DNA of 64,000 nucleotides from Chromobacterium phragmitis (GCF_003325475.1 NZ_CP029495.1:3782001-3846000); one strand, 5' to 3'; shown: positions 6,202 through 14,962, counted from the first letter of the stretch. Notes: generated by a model from the letters alone, not told the origin. Translations and numbers: made by a program.

Positions 6202-7462
6202 TGTTCCACAATCGCAATTTCTGGCGATGCCCAACAAATTCCGCGCCTACGTTGCCGGCTTCGGCTCGGGCAAGACTTGGGTTGGATGCGGCGGCCTGAT
6301 GCAGCACTTCTGGGAATATCCCCGGATAAACGCCGGGTATTTCGCGCCGACCTACCCGCAGATCCGCGACATCTTCTACCCGACTGTCGAGGAAGTGGCA
6401 TTCGACTGGGGCTTGCGCGTCGAGATCAACGAGTCGAACAAGGAAGTTCACGTTTACGAGGGACACAAGTTCCGCGGCACGACCATCTGCAGGTCGATGG
6501 AGAAGCCGGAAACAATCGTTGGCTTCAAGATCGGCAAGGCGCTCTGCGACGAGTTGGACGTGATGAAGGCCGAGAAGGCGCGGGCGGCGTGGCGCAAGAT
6601 CATCGCCCGGATGCGCTACAAGGTGGACAACCTCAAGAACGGCGTGGACGTGACGACGACGCCCGAGGGCTTCAAGTTCGTCTACGAACAGTTCGTGAAG
6701 CAGGTGGCGGAAAAGCCTGAGCTAGCCACGCTATACGGGCTGATTCAGGCCTCGACATTCGATAACGAGGCCAATCTGCCCGACGACTACATCCCGTCGC
6801 TGATTCAGTCCTACCCGCCGCAGCTGATTCTGGCTTACCTCAAGGGCCAGTTCTGCAACCTGACCAGCGGCAGCGTCTACCCGTGTTTCGACCGGCGGCT
6901 GAACCACTCCGACGCCGAGATGATGGTCGGCGAGCCACTTCACATCGGCATGGACTTCAACGTCCTGAAAATGGCCGCAGTCGTCTATGTCATCCGCGAC
7001 GGCTGCCCTATCGCGGTAGATGAGCTGGTGGACGTGCGGGATACGCCGGAGATGGCGCGCATGATCAGCGAGCGCTGGAGGCGCACCGGCCACGCCATCA
7101 CGATCTACCCAGACGCCAGCGGCCAGAACACGAGCAGCAAGAGCGCCAGTGAGTCCGACCTGTCGATACTGCGGCAGGCCGGATTCGCCCTGAGCGTTAC
7201 CGGATCGAATCCGCTGGTGAAAGACCGCGTCCTGTCGACGAACGCCATGCTGCTGAACGCGGAGGGTGCGCGGCGGATGAAGGTCAACACCCGCCGCTGC
7301 CCGAAATTCACGGAGGGGCTGGAGCAGCAGGCCTATGGCCCGAACGGCGAGCCGGACAAGTCCAGCGGCGTCGATCACGTCAACGACGCCGGGACTTATC
7401 CCATTGTCAGGCTGTGGCCGATCGCTAAGCGCACTGCCACCCAATCCAAACTCAACATGTAG
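6188..7462 (+). CDS. terL: Terminase large subunit
   Basis: 424 residues. The ATPase domain has Walker A GFGSGKT at residues 24-30 and Walker B KALCDELD ending with D121-E122, then a TTTPEGF coupling segment near 156-162. The C-terminal RNase H-like nuclease has candidate metal ligands D256 (IGMDFN), D309 (YPDASGQN) and D396/D400 (GVDHVND). The enzyme packages phage DNA into the prohead and cuts it. Length and motif spacing are normal for the family. Translation probably couples to the overlapping upstream gene; a terminator hairpin follows immediately. Confidence 0.93.
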   Translation: MPSLNVPQSQFLAMPNKFRAYVAGFGSGKTWVGCGGLMQHFWEYPRINAGYFAPTYPQIRDIFYPTVEEVAFDWGLRVEINESNKEVHVYEGHKFRGTTICRSMEKPETIVGFKIGKALCDELDVMKAEKARAAWRKIIARMRYKVDNLKNGVDVTTTPEGFKFVYEQFVKQVAEKPELATLYGLIQASTFDNEANLPDDYIPSLIQSYPPQLILAYLKGQFCNLTSGSVYPCFDRRLNHSDAEMMVGEPLHIGMDFNVLKMAAVVYVIRDGCPIAVDELVDVRDTPEMARMISERWRRTGHAITIYPDASGQNTSSKSASESDLSILRQAGFALSVTGSNPLVKDRVLSTNAMLLNAEGARRMKVNTRRCPKFTEGLEQQAYGPNGEPDKSSGVDHVNDAGTYPIVRLWPIAKRTATQSKLNM

Positions 7463-7484
7463 CCCGCCGTCGAGCGGGCTTTTT
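7461..7484 (+). terminator. Hairpin with T-run after terL
   Basis: AGCCCGC and GCGGGCT arms around a 6-base loop, followed by TTTT. It overlaps the terL stop and precedes the portal gene's ribosome site, so it lies inside the late operon. Confidence 0.7.
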
Positions 7485-7503
7485 ACTACCCGCAGGAGGC
7501 AGC

Positions 7504-8880
7504 ATGTCCGACGTCAGCACCCAATCGCCGGCCATCAAGGCTATGGCCGAGGACTGGCCGATCATCGACGCGCTGATGGGCGGCACGAAAGCCATGCGCG
7601 CCGCCGGCGAGAAATTCATGCCGCGCTGGCCTCTGGAGGACAGGCAGGAGTACGACTCGCGCCTGAAAACCGCCACGCTCTACCCGGCGCTGTCGGAGAC
7701 CGTGGAGCAGATGATTGGCCGCGTTTTCGGCGACCAGATCAGCCGCAAGGACGTGCCGAAGCGGATCGAGGAAGAGGTACTGCTGAATGTGGATCGAGAG
7801 GGCCGCAGCCTCGACGTGTTCGCCGCCGCCTGGTTCGGCGAGGCGCTGCAGCGCGGCGTGTCCTACCTGCTGGTTAACTACCCTCGCGTCGAGGGCGCCC
7901 GCACGATGGCGGACGAGAAAGCCGCCGGCGCGCGCCCGTACTGGTGCCACATCTCGCCCAAATCTGTCCTGGGCTGGAAAACCGACAAGTCAGGCGGTAG
8001 CGAACGCCTGGTCCAGTTCCGCTACCTCGAGCAGATCGAGGAACCAGACGGCGAGTTCGGGGTGAAGGCCGTCAAACAAATCGTGGTGCTGGAGCCTGGC
8101 CGCTGTCGGCTGTACCGAGAGACGGATGCCGGCTGGTCTCAGCACGACGAGTTCGAGATGACCGCCGGCAGCGGGCCGCTGAAGGATATCCCGTTGATCC
8201 CGTTGTACGCCAAGCGTACGGGCTTCTTGACCGGCAAGCCACCGCTGCTGGAGCTGGCGCACCTGAACGTCAAGCACTGGCTGTCGCAGTCCGATCAGGA
8301 CACGATCCTGCACACGGCGCGCGTTCCGATCCTGGCGCGCATTGGCGCGGAGCCGCAGTACGACCAAGAGGGCCGCAAGCGCGACGACATGCAGATCGGT
8401 AAGAGCCTGATCGACCTGCCGCTGAACGGCGACATGAAGTACGTCGAGCATACCGGCGCGGCCATCACCGCCGGCAAGGAGTCGCTGGCCGACCTAGAGG
8501 AGCAGATGAAAGTTGCCGGCGCCAAGTTGCTCACCCGCTCGGTGCTGGCGATGACCGACAGCCAGGCGCGCGGGGAGTCGCTGAAGGAAATCAGCCAGCT
8601 GCGAGCCATGGCAAACGCGCTGGAGGACTCGATAGCCAAGGCGCTCGACTACACCGCCATGTGGATGGGCCTGGGCGACAATGGCGGCGAGGTGGAGATC
8701 AGCGGCAACATTGACGCCGATTTTGACCCGTCCGCATCCATGGATGTGCTGGTCAAGATGGGGCTTTCTCCGGAAACGATGTTCAGCGAGGCCAAGCGCC
8801 GCGGGCTGATTTCCGAGTCGCTGACCTGGGCGGATGAGCTGGAGCGCCGCGCCGGCCAGCCGCCGCTGGGGGCGATGTAA
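7504..8880 (+). CDS. Portal protein (DUF4055 family)
   Basis: 458 residues, with CAGGAGG upstream of ATG 7504. The sequence (KFMPRWPLEDRQEYDSRL, ALSETVEQMIGRVF, a central QFRYLEQIEE-type region and the C-terminal LGLSPETMF-like helix) matches DUF4055 portal proteins of siphoviruses. The dodecameric portal forms the DNA entry vertex, docks the terminase and later the connector. The following Mu-F gene overlaps its stop by one base, so the two are translated together. Assignment rests on family resemblance and position between terL and the minor head protein. Confidence 0.85.
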   Translation: MSDVSTQSPAIKAMAEDWPIIDALMGGTKAMRAAGEKFMPRWPLEDRQEYDSRLKTATLYPALSETVEQMIGRVFGDQISRKDVPKRIEEEVLLNVDREGRSLDVFAAAWFGEALQRGVSYLLVNYPRVEGARTMADEKAAGARPYWCHISPKSVLGWKTDKSGGSERLVQFRYLEQIEEPDGEFGVKAVKQIVVLEPGRCRLYRETDAGWSQHDEFEMTAGSGPLKDIPLIPLYAKRTGFLTGKPPLLELAHLNVKHWLSQSDQDTILHTARVPILARIGAEPQYDQEGRKRDDMQIGKSLIDLPLNGDMKYVEHTGAAITAGKESLADLEEQMKVAGAKLLTRSVLAMTDSQARGESLKEISQLRAMANALEDSIAKALDYTAMWMGLGDNGGEVEISGNIDADFDPSASMDVLVKMGLSPETMFSEAKRRGLISESLTWADELERRAGQPPLGAM

Positions 8881-9953
8881 TGGCGACGGCCAATGAGCTG
8901 CAGCTGCTGCAGTTGATCGCGCATCAGATCGACCTGGGCCGCTACAGCTCGCACGTCGTCCGCAAGATCATGGCGCTGCTCAACCGGGCGGATGCTGACT
9001 TGTTCGCCCGGCTGCAACTGGCGTTGGCCGATCTGGACGCGGACACGTTCACAGTCCAGCGGCTGGACGCGATATTGCGCTCAGTCCGCCAGCTCAATCG
9101 CGCGGCCTACGAGCAGGCGCGGATCACGCTGGAGGGTGAGCTGTCCGGGCTGGTGGCGTCCGAGGTGGAGTGGCAGCACGATCTGTTCCGTGGCCTGCTG
9201 CCGGTACAGGTCAGCGTCGCCAGCGTCGCGCCGGAGACGGCCTACGCTGCAGCAATGGCCAGGCCAATGCAAGGCCGCCTACTGCGCGAGTGGTTCGACG
9301 GTCTGGAGGAAGGTAAAGCGGCTCGACTGCGCGACGCGCTGCGGATGGGGTTTCTTGAGGGCGAACCAGTCGCCAAGATCGTCCAGCGCATCCGCGGTAC
9401 TCGTGCGATGGGCTACGCGGATGGACTTATCGAGACCGACCGACGCGCGGCGGAGGCCATCGCGCGCACCGCGATCAACCACTACGCAAACTTCAGCCGG
9501 CAGCATGTGGCCAACGCCAATGCCGACCTGATCGCCGGCGTGAAGTGGGTTTCGACGCTGGACATGCGGACGTCGAGCATTTGCCGCAGCCGCGATGGCA
9601 AGGTGTACCCGGTCAACTCGGGCCCGCGCCCGCCGGCACACATCAACTGCAGGTCTGCGGTAGTGTTCGTCCTGAAATCGTGGCGTGAGCTGGGCATCGA
9701 CATGGACGAGCTGCCGGAGTCCACGCGCGCCAGTCTCAACGGGCAAGTACCGGAGGGTTTGAGCTACAGCGATTGGCTCCGCCAGCAGCCGGTGGTGACG
9801 CAAGACGAAGTGCTGGGGAAGGCCAAGGGGCAACTCTACCGTGACGGCGGCCTGAGTCTGGATCGATTCACGGACGCCAGCGGCCACGAGTACACGCTCG
9901 ACGAGCTCAGAAAGCGCAACAAAGCGGCATTCGAGGCGGCTGGGTTGGTATAA
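8880..9953 (+). CDS. Minor head protein, Mu gpF/SPP1 gp7-like
   Basis: 357 residues. The C-terminal half holds the Mu-F signature: GVKWVSTLDMRTSSICRSRDG, then PPAHINCRS about 25 residues on, with paired cysteines. The N-terminal half is helical. In SPP1 and Mu the homologues bind the portal and help DNA exit or head assembly. The ATG overlaps the last base of the portal stop (TAATG), so translation is coupled. After it comes a cargo-like region rather than the scaffold gene. Confidence 0.85.
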   Translation: MATANELQLLQLIAHQIDLGRYSSHVVRKIMALLNRADADLFARLQLALADLDADTFTVQRLDAILRSVRQLNRAAYEQARITLEGELSGLVASEVEWQHDLFRGLLPVQVSVASVAPETAYAAAMARPMQGRLLREWFDGLEEGKAARLRDALRMGFLEGEPVAKIVQRIRGTRAMGYADGLIETDRRAAEAIARTAINHYANFSRQHVANANADLIAGVKWVSTLDMRTSSICRSRDGKVYPVNSGPRPPAHINCRSAVVFVLKSWRELGIDMDELPESTRASLNGQVPEGLSYSDWLRQQPVVTQDEVLGKAKGQLYRDGGLSLDRFTDASGHEYTLDELRKRNKAAFEAAGLV

Positions 9954-9982
9954 TTGGGGAGTGAGTACTGCGGGGGCCAAAG

Positions 9983-10564
9983 ATGAAGTATCCCGATTTT
10001 CGCGGTGTAATTCCTAGAGCAAGAAGCAACCACACCAAATCGCCGTTGGACTATGAGCCGGACGATATCAAAAAAGTCGAGAGGCTTGGTGTTGCCTATT
10101 TTCTAGATACACAGATCCTGCCGCAGGATATCCAAGGGGCGAGCCGTGAGGCGTTGGTCAATATTGGCTTCCGATTCGGCCGGGCTGACGATGTATTTAT
10201 CCAGTGCCAATTACCAACCGGCTGGGACAAGGTTCAGCTTGGCGAATCAAGGCATATCGGTTTGCGAGACCGACAAGGCCGTCTCCGGGCCGCTATCTTC
10301 TACAAATTGACTCCCTACGAGAAGCGCGCCAGCATGAAAATGCTAACCAGATTTTCTGTGCAGCCATGCAGACAAGGCGCTTCTGGTCGAGTGTTGTCTG
10401 TTGCGGTTATGGATGGTGACAACCCCATTCTCGAAATTGGGGGGTGGGAAGAGCCCGACTATGAGCGATCCGAGGCACTGGAGGCTCGTGGTGTGGCATG
10501 GCTGGATGAACACCATCCAGACTGGCGAGACCCATTTGCGTATTGGGACTGCAATGACAAGTAA
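9983..10564 (+). CDS. Hypothetical protein, cargo-like insert in head operon
   Basis: 193 residues beginning MKYPDFRGVIPRARSNH. Base composition is lower in GC than the flanking head genes. The protein is alpha/beta with no membrane segment and no motif I recognise; the C-terminus ends in an aromatic, acidic stretch (DEHHPDWRDPFAYWDC). It begins a three-gene insert between the minor head protein and the scaffold, and its last 11 bp overlap the following gene. Likely an accessory (moron) gene. Confidence 0.6.
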   Translation: MKYPDFRGVIPRARSNHTKSPLDYEPDDIKKVERLGVAYFLDTQILPQDIQGASREALVNIGFRFGRADDVFIQCQLPTGWDKVQLGESRHIGLRDRQGRLRAAIFYKLTPYEKRASMKMLTRFSVQPCRQGASGRVLSVAVMDGDNPILEIGGWEEPDYERSEALEARGVAWLDEHHPDWRDPFAYWDCNDK

Positions 10565-10796
10565 CCCCCCCAGCAGTGTCGCCGAATTTTTTGCCGCTGA
10601 CGCCGCGCGCCAGATAGCCGAGAACTCGCCATCCGATCCGCGGCGTCGGCCGCTTTGCGACGACTACTGTCCGGCCTGTTCAGGCTCGACATGGTTCTAC
10701 GCCCAGCAAGGACCGGCCAGTCGAGGCGTGAAAGGCACGGCACGAGTGAAGGTGTGCGTGGCCTGCTTGGCCAACGGCAAGATGACGACCTACTGA
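10554..10796 (+). CDS. Small zinc-ribbon protein
   Basis: 80 residues from ATG 10554, overlapping the previous gene by 11 bp. Two CxxC pairs (CPAC at about residue 39 and CVAC at about residue 70) bracket a short beta region, the layout of a zinc ribbon; another cysteine precedes them. It is probably a nucleic-acid or protein adaptor. The gene is the middle member of the three-gene insert, and nothing else identifies its role. Confidence 0.55.
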   Translation: MTSNPPSSVAEFFAADAARQIAENSPSDPRRRPLCDDYCPACSGSTWFYAQQGPASRGVKGTARVKVCVACLANGKMTTY

Positions 10797-10873
10797 GTTG
10801 ATTTACAGCTTGGGCTGGAAAGCCCGAGTGAATGGTAATAAAATGCCATGTAAATTTTATGGCGAGAGCATCA

Positions 10874-11116
10874 ATGTCAAACCACACTGTCGCAAAACAT
10901 GTTTCAAAGAGGATATTGAAGTTCACATATCCAATTATAGTATTGCTGCTTTTAAGTCGACTGATCTTCAGGGTCAGCTCTTTTTCCCAAGAGGAGTTAA
11001 TTGATCAGGGAATTAGATTAACTTTTAACTTGTTATTCTGGGCTGTTTTTATTTTTGGCCTGACCTACATTGTCAATCGAGCCATCTTGGCTACGAAGAA
11101 AACCAAGCAAGGCTAA
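10874..11116 (+). CDS. Small membrane protein, AT-rich cargo gene
   Basis: 80 residues from ATG 10874, with GGCGAGAG upstream; an in-frame ATG at 10832 would add 14 residues. Two hydrophobic helices (about residues 14-29 and 48-65) and basic ends indicate an inner-membrane protein. The region 10800-11115 is clearly AT-richer than the head genes on either side and is followed by two terminators. This is typical of a moron: small, foreign in composition, terminator-insulated. Superinfection exclusion is a usual role for such proteins, but here it is only a guess. Confidence 0.55.
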   Translation: MSNHTVAKHVSKRILKFTYPIIVLLLLSRLIFRVSSFSQEELIDQGIRLTFNLLFWAVFIFGLTYIVNRAILATKKTKQG

Positions 11117-11140
11117 CTACGTTTAGACACTGAACCAAGA

Positions 11141-11163
11141 ACCCGCCACATGGCGGGTTTTCT
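11141..11163 (+). terminator. First of two tandem terminators before the scaffold gene
   Basis: ACCCGCC-acat-GGCGGGT followed by TTTCT. Downstream of the AT-rich membrane protein gene. Confidence 0.7.
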
Positions 11164-11172
11164 GCTTTCTGG

Positions 11173-11196
11173 CCCCGGCAACCGCCGGGGTTTTTC
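11173..11196 (+). terminator. Second tandem terminator before the scaffold gene
   Basis: CCCCGGC-aacc-GCCGGGG followed by TTTTTC, only 10 bp after the first hairpin. The pair strongly insulates the capsid genes from the cargo genes. Confidence 0.75.
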
Positions 11197-11270
11197 ATTT
11201 CTGCCGCTGAACGGATGTGACGCGGTGCTCTTGGCTGGAAAGCTACAACTCACAGGATGGAAATCCACGC

Positions 11271-12011
11271 ATGAAACTGAAACTCGACGAGAACGGCAAC
11301 GTTGTGCTGGCCGATGGCAAACCGGTCTACATCCACGACGACGGGAAGGAAATCCCGTTCGACGCGGGGGCGGCGATGCAGAAAATCGCCCAGCTGAACG
11401 GCGAGGCCAAATCGCATCGCGAGGCGCGCGAGGCTGCCGAGGTGCTGGCCAAGAAGTTCGAAGGCATCGAAGACCCGGCGGCAGCGCTGAAGGCGCTCCA
11501 GACCATCAAGAACCTGGACGACAAGAAGCTGATCGATGCCGGCGAAGCGGAGAAGGTCAAGGCCGAACTGGCCGCGGCCTACGAAGGCCGCCTCAAGGGC
11601 AAGGACGAGGAGCTGAGCAAGCTGCAAGGCCAGCTCCACACCGAGCTGATCGGCGGATCTTTCTCCCGCTCCAAGACCATCGCCGAGAAGCTGGCCATTC
11701 CGGCCGACATCGCGCAGTCCTTCTTCGGCCAGCGCTTCAAGGTCGAGGACGGCAAGGTCGTCGCCTACGACTCCAACGGCAGCAAGCTGTACAGCCGAGT
11801 CAAGCCGGGAGAGTTGGCCGGGTTCGATGAGGCGCTGGAAACGCTGATCGACAGCTATCCGCACAAGGACAGCATCTTGAAAAGCTCCGGCTCGTCCGGT
11901 AGTGGATCGGGCGGCAATACCGGCGGCGGCGGCTCCAGCAGCGCCAAGAGTCTGGCCGACTGCAAAACCGACGCCGAGCGCGTCGCGTACCTCCAAGCAA
12001 ACACAAAATAA
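11271..12011 (+). CDS. Scaffold-like head assembly protein
   Basis: 246 residues from ATG 11271. Long charged helices (residues about 25-120, rich in A, E, K) indicate coiled coil; the C-terminus has a glycine/serine linker (SGSSGSGSGG...GGGGSSS) and a short helix. This composition, and the place directly before the major capsid gene, is typical of scaffolding proteins that template the prohead and are then lost. A longer in-frame start at 11217 reads into the leader and is unlikely. No protease domain is visible. Confidence 0.75.
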   Translation: MKLKLDENGNVVLADGKPVYIHDDGKEIPFDAGAAMQKIAQLNGEAKSHREAREAAEVLAKKFEGIEDPAAALKALQTIKNLDDKKLIDAGEAEKVKAELAAAYEGRLKGKDEELSKLQGQLHTELIGGSFSRSKTIAEKLAIPADIAQSFFGQRFKVEDGKVVAYDSNGSKLYSRVKPGELAGFDEALETLIDSYPHKDSILKSSGSSGSGSGGNTGGGGSSSAKSLADCKTDAERVAYLQANTK

Positions 12012-12020
12012 GGACACAAC

Positions 12021-12983
12021 ATGGCATTTGACCTGCAGGTTTTCAACAAGCAGACCTACCTGACCATCACCGAGACGGTGGCCAACGAGGTCAACAAGTT
12101 CAACGAAGCGTCCCAAGGCACCATCGTGCTGCAGAACGCGCCGGCCTCCGGTGATTTCGACATCACCGCCAGCTTCAAGGCCATTTCCGGCTTGGTGCGT
12201 CGCCGGAACGTCTACAGCAACGCATCGGTGGAGTCCAAACGTCTGCAACAGCTGCTGAACGCCTCGGTGAAGGTCGCCGCCGGCACGCCGCCGATCGACT
12301 ACGAGCCGGCCCAATACCAGTGGGTACTGCAGAACCCCGAGCTCGCCGCGCTGAAGATCGGCGAGCAGCTGGCCAAGGCCCGCGTGGCTGACATGCTGGA
12401 TACCGGCATCCGCGGCGCCGTGGCGGCGCTGTCGGGTAATGCGGCCGTCTCGACCGGCGACGGCACCGAAGATCCTTCGTTCCGCCTGCTCAACAAGGCG
12501 TCGTTCAAGTTTGGCGATCGCTCCAGCGCCATCCTGGCGTGGGTGCTGCATTCGTCCACGCTGAGCAAGCTGTACGACAACGCGCTGGCCAACACCGAGC
12601 GTCTGTTCTCCTACGACGGCGTGAACGTTCTGCGCGACCCGTTCGGCCGCCTGTTCGTGGTGACCGACTCGGAAGCGCTGGTCGTGCCGGGCGCTGCCAA
12701 CGCCGATCCGAAGTTCCGTACGCTCGGCCTGGTTGGCAACGGCGTCGTGGTCAGCGGCAACGACGACTTCAACAGCGTCATCGTGCCGAAGGTTGGCACC
12801 GAGAACATCGGCGCGACCTATCAGGCCGAGTGGTCCTACAACCTGGGCATCGCCGGCTACACCTGGGACATGGCTAACGGCGGCAAGTCGCCGACCAATA
12901 CCGCCATCGGCACCGGTTCGAACTGGGACCAGACCGCCACCAGCCACAAGGACACCGCGGGTGTCATCTTGACCACCAAGTAA
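12021..12983 (+). CDS. Major capsid protein
   Basis: 320 residues, starting MAFDLQVFNKQTYLT, 9 bp after the scaffold stop. A single, well-expressed-looking gene (strong codon bias toward C/G third positions) in the canonical place between scaffold and connector genes. Mixed alpha/beta with a C-terminal beta-rich segment (AEWSYNLGIAGYTWDM). I cannot place it in a named capsid family from sequence alone, but an HK97-fold shell protein is expected for this tailed-phage layout. Confidence 0.8.
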   Translation: MAFDLQVFNKQTYLTITETVANEVNKFNEASQGTIVLQNAPASGDFDITASFKAISGLVRRRNVYSNASVESKRLQQLLNASVKVAAGTPPIDYEPAQYQWVLQNPELAALKIGEQLAKARVADMLDTGIRGAVAALSGNAAVSTGDGTEDPSFRLLNKASFKFGDRSSAILAWVLHSSTLSKLYDNALANTERLFSYDGVNVLRDPFGRLFVVTDSEALVVPGAANADPKFRTLGLVGNGVVVSGNDDFNSVIVPKVGTENIGATYQAEWSYNLGIAGYTWDMANGGKSPTNTAIGTGSNWDQTATSHKDTAGVILTTK

Positions 12984-12986
12984 CCG

Positions 12987-13007
12987 CGAGGGGCTTTGGC
13001 CCCTCTG
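12987..13007 (+). other. GC hairpin between capsid and next head gene
   Basis: GAGGGGC-TTTG-GCCCCTC without a T-run. It may stabilise the 3' end of the capsid message rather than terminate it. Confidence 0.45.
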
Positions 13008-13016
13008 GGAGTTCAC

Positions 13017-13325
13017 ATGAGCAAGAAAATCCTCTGGTTCATCGCCGGCCCGGCGACGAAGGAGCAGCGTGAGATTGCCGCGAAAGAGCGGGTGATCATC
13101 CGCGACTCCTTGGCCTACTGGCCGGGCGATGCCATCGAGCTGTGCGATGCCGTCGTTGGCGAAGTGCCGGCGGCCTATGCAGAGCGCTTTGAGGTGCTGG
13201 AGACGGAGAATGATGCCAAGCCTGCTAGGGGCAAGAAGAAAGGTTCCGCAAATGAGGCTGCTGATCAAGCTGCTGGAAACGATGCCGCGGCTGAGCCCGC
13301 CGACGCCGTGGGCAAGGGCGCGTAA
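13017..13325 (+). CDS. Small head protein of unknown function
   Basis: 102 residues from ATG 13017. The N-terminal 65 residues are a compact alpha/beta segment (ILWFIAGPATKEQREIA...SLAYWPGDAIELCDAVVG), followed by a lysine/alanine-rich, probably disordered tail. Proteins like this commonly follow the major capsid gene in this phage type. Decoration or connector roles are possible; no motif decides. Confidence 0.6.
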   Translation: MSKKILWFIAGPATKEQREIAAKERVIIRDSLAYWPGDAIELCDAVVGEVPAAYAERFEVLETENDAKPARGKKKGSANEAADQAAGNDAAAEPADAVGKGA

Positions 13326-13343
13326 CCGGGCCGGGAGGAGAGG

Positions 13344-13796
13344 ATGGCGCTAATCGTAGAGAACGGCATGGGACAACCGGACGCGCAGAGCTACATCTCC
13401 GTGACCGAGGCCGACGATTACCACGCCGCCATGGGCAACGCCCGCTGGTCGGGTGACGAGGCGGCCAAGTCGGCGGCGCTCCGGCGCGCGGCGCAATATC
13501 TCGACGCGCGCTACCAGTTTGCTGGCTGGCGTCAGTCGTCGGCGCAGGCGCTGGAGTGGCCGCGGCAACCGTTTGGTGTGCCGAAGGCGCTCAAAGATGC
13601 ACAGGCTGAGCTGGCGTTGCGGGCGCTGAGCGGCGAGCTGTTCGCCGATTCGGATGGCCGCGTGCTGGTTTCCAAAACCATAGGGCCGATCAAGAAGGAA
13701 TACGCTCAGGCCGGCGGAAGCCGCTTCCCGGTCGTTGACGCGCTGCTTCGGCCTCTGCTGGCCGGCGGTGGGCAAGTTCGGCTCAGGAGGGGGTGA
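13344..13796 (+). CDS. Head-tail connector, DnaT-like family
   Basis: 150 residues, with GGGAGGAGAGG upstream. The opening MALIVENGMGQPDAQSYISVTEADDYHA and LRRAAQYLD are characteristic of the phage 'DnaT-like' proteins that follow the capsid gene and resemble gp6-type connectors. It likely forms part of the ring joining portal and tail. Its stop overlaps the next start (TGATG), so the connector genes are translationally coupled. Family match is good; the exact ring position is inferred. Confidence 0.7.
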   Translation: MALIVENGMGQPDAQSYISVTEADDYHAAMGNARWSGDEAAKSAALRRAAQYLDARYQFAGWRQSSAQALEWPRQPFGVPKALKDAQAELALRALSGELFADSDGRVLVSKTIGPIKKEYAQAGGSRFPVVDALLRPLLAGGGQVRLRRG

Positions 13797-14152
13797 TGAC
13801 TGAGGCTGAAGAGATCGCCGCGGATCTGCGCGAAGAAGGCCAGGACGTGAAGATCGAGCGCCGCGTCGCTGGCGGATACGACCCGGAGCAGGGCGGCGAA
13901 GCCGAGACCGTGGAGACCGATACCGTACCAGGGGCGGAGTTGGAGTTTGATCTACAGTCCTCCGGCCAGCTCTTCGCCGCAGGCCTGGTGAAGGCCGGCG
14001 ACAAGCGCATGCTGCTCTCTGTCCCCAAATTCCCGCCAGAGCCAGGGCAGTTCATCACGCTGGCGCGCGGCCGTCGCTACCGAATCGAGGGCGTGAAAGA
14101 AGTTGGCCCCAGCGGTGTCCCAATCCTCTATGACCTGCACGTGAGGCGCTGA
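13796..14152 (+). CDS. Head-tail stopper-like protein
   Basis: 118 residues from ATG 13796 (overlapping the upstream TGA), with CAGGAGG upstream. A beta-rich protein whose C-terminal half has the LLSVPKFPPEPGQFITLARGRRYRIEG pattern typical of small barrel-like stopper/neck proteins; residues RIEGVKEVGPSGVPILYDLHVRR close a barrel. It lies between the connector and the HK97 gp10-like gene, the usual stopper position. The assignment is by order and secondary-structure pattern. Confidence 0.65.
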   Translation: MTEAEEIAADLREEGQDVKIERRVAGGYDPEQGGEAETVETDTVPGAELEFDLQSSGQLFAAGLVKAGDKRMLLSVPKFPPEPGQFITLARGRRYRIEGVKEVGPSGVPILYDLHVRR

Positions 14153-14532
14153 TGGGGCAGTTCTCCGTAGACCTGACCCGCATCGTAGCCAAGGCCAAGG
14201 GCAACATGGACATGGTGGCGCGCAAGATCGTGTTCGAGGCTTTCAACAAGGTGGTGCTGAAATCGCCTGTCGATACGGGAGCATTTCGCAACAGTTGGAC
14301 GGTTGGTTTCGGCGCGCTGCCGGCGGCCTTGCCGCGCACGCCTACGCAATCCGGTATCGACGCCCATGCTGACGTGGCGCGCGTGCTGGCCACCAAGATT
14401 GCCGGCGTGAACGCTTGGCTGGTGAACCCGATGCCATACGCGGTCAAGTTGGAGTACGGCTGGTCCAAGCAGGCGCCGGCGGGCATGGTGCGCCTGACGT
14501 TGGCCGAAATCTCATCGCACTATGGGAGGTAA
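14152..14532 (+). CDS. HK97 gp10-like tail/neck protein
   Basis: 126 residues. The motif PVDTGAFRNSW at about residues 39-49 and the C-terminal YAVKLEYGWSKQAPAGMV are the hallmark of HK97 gp10-like (gp10/gpZ type) tail completion proteins, which join the tail to the neck. The start overlaps the previous stop by one base (TGATGG). Followed after 2 bp by the tail terminator gene. Confidence 0.85.
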   Translation: MGQFSVDLTRIVAKAKGNMDMVARKIVFEAFNKVVLKSPVDTGAFRNSWTVGFGALPAALPRTPTQSGIDAHADVARVLATKIAGVNAWLVNPMPYAVKLEYGWSKQAPAGMVRLTLAEISSHYGR

Positions 14533-14534
14533 TT

Positions 14535-14924
14535 GTGTCTCTGACCACAATTCGTGCGGCGTTCGAAAGGCGTCTTGCCGATTGGGCGAAGGGCCAGGCT
14601 CTGCCCGTGGCATGGGAGAACATCGAGTTCACGCCGCCGATGGATGGCCTCTACCTGCGCGCTTTCCTACTACCGGCAGAGGGCGAGACGGTGAACCTGG
14701 AGTACGGCACATGCGAAATTGGGCTGTACCAGATCAATGTCTGCGCCCCACAAGGGAAGGGGCCGCGGCAAGCTGAGAAGCTGGCTGAGGCCTTGCAGTC
14801 TCTGTATCCACCCGGCGATGTGCTGGCCGGCGCGCGCTTAGTTCGCCAGCCAGCCATTGGCCCGCCGATACCGGACGGCGTGAGCCGGATCGTCCCTGTC
14901 ACCATTCGATATTCCACCATTTAG
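14535..14924 (+). CDS. Tail terminator protein, DUF4128/lambda gpU type
   Basis: 129 residues from a GTG at 14535 preceded by GGGAGGT. A small alpha/beta protein (TTIRAAFERRLADWA..., FLLPAEGETVNLEYGTCEIGLYQINVCAP, PVTIRYSTI) matching DUF4128. Its homologues cap the tail tube and set its length. The GTG is chosen because of the ideal ribosome site; an upstream in-frame start would overlap the whole end of the previous gene. It sits between the gp10-like and tail tube genes as expected. Confidence 0.75.
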   Translation: MSLTTIRAAFERRLADWAKGQALPVAWENIEFTPPMDGLYLRAFLLPAEGETVNLEYGTCEIGLYQINVCAPQGKGPRQAEKLAEALQSLYPPGDVLAGARLVRQPAIGPPIPDGVSRIVPVTIRYSTI

Positions 14925-14940
14925 CCCGCCTCGCGCGGGC
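14924..14940 (+). other. GC-rich hairpin without T-run before tail tube gene
   Basis: GCCCGC and GCGGGC arms around CTCGC. The same 17-base hairpin recurs at 29744-29760 before the endolysin gene. Without a T-run it may be an mRNA-stability or rho-type element. Confidence 0.4.
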
Positions 14941-14962
14941 ATCATCATTTTGAGGAGGCGAC

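Noticed and set aside
11250..13268. A 672-codon open frame on the minus strand opposite the scaffold and capsid genes
   Set aside because: Shadow of high-GC coding on the plus strand; its product is low-complexity and the plus genes are typical head proteins with ribosome sites.
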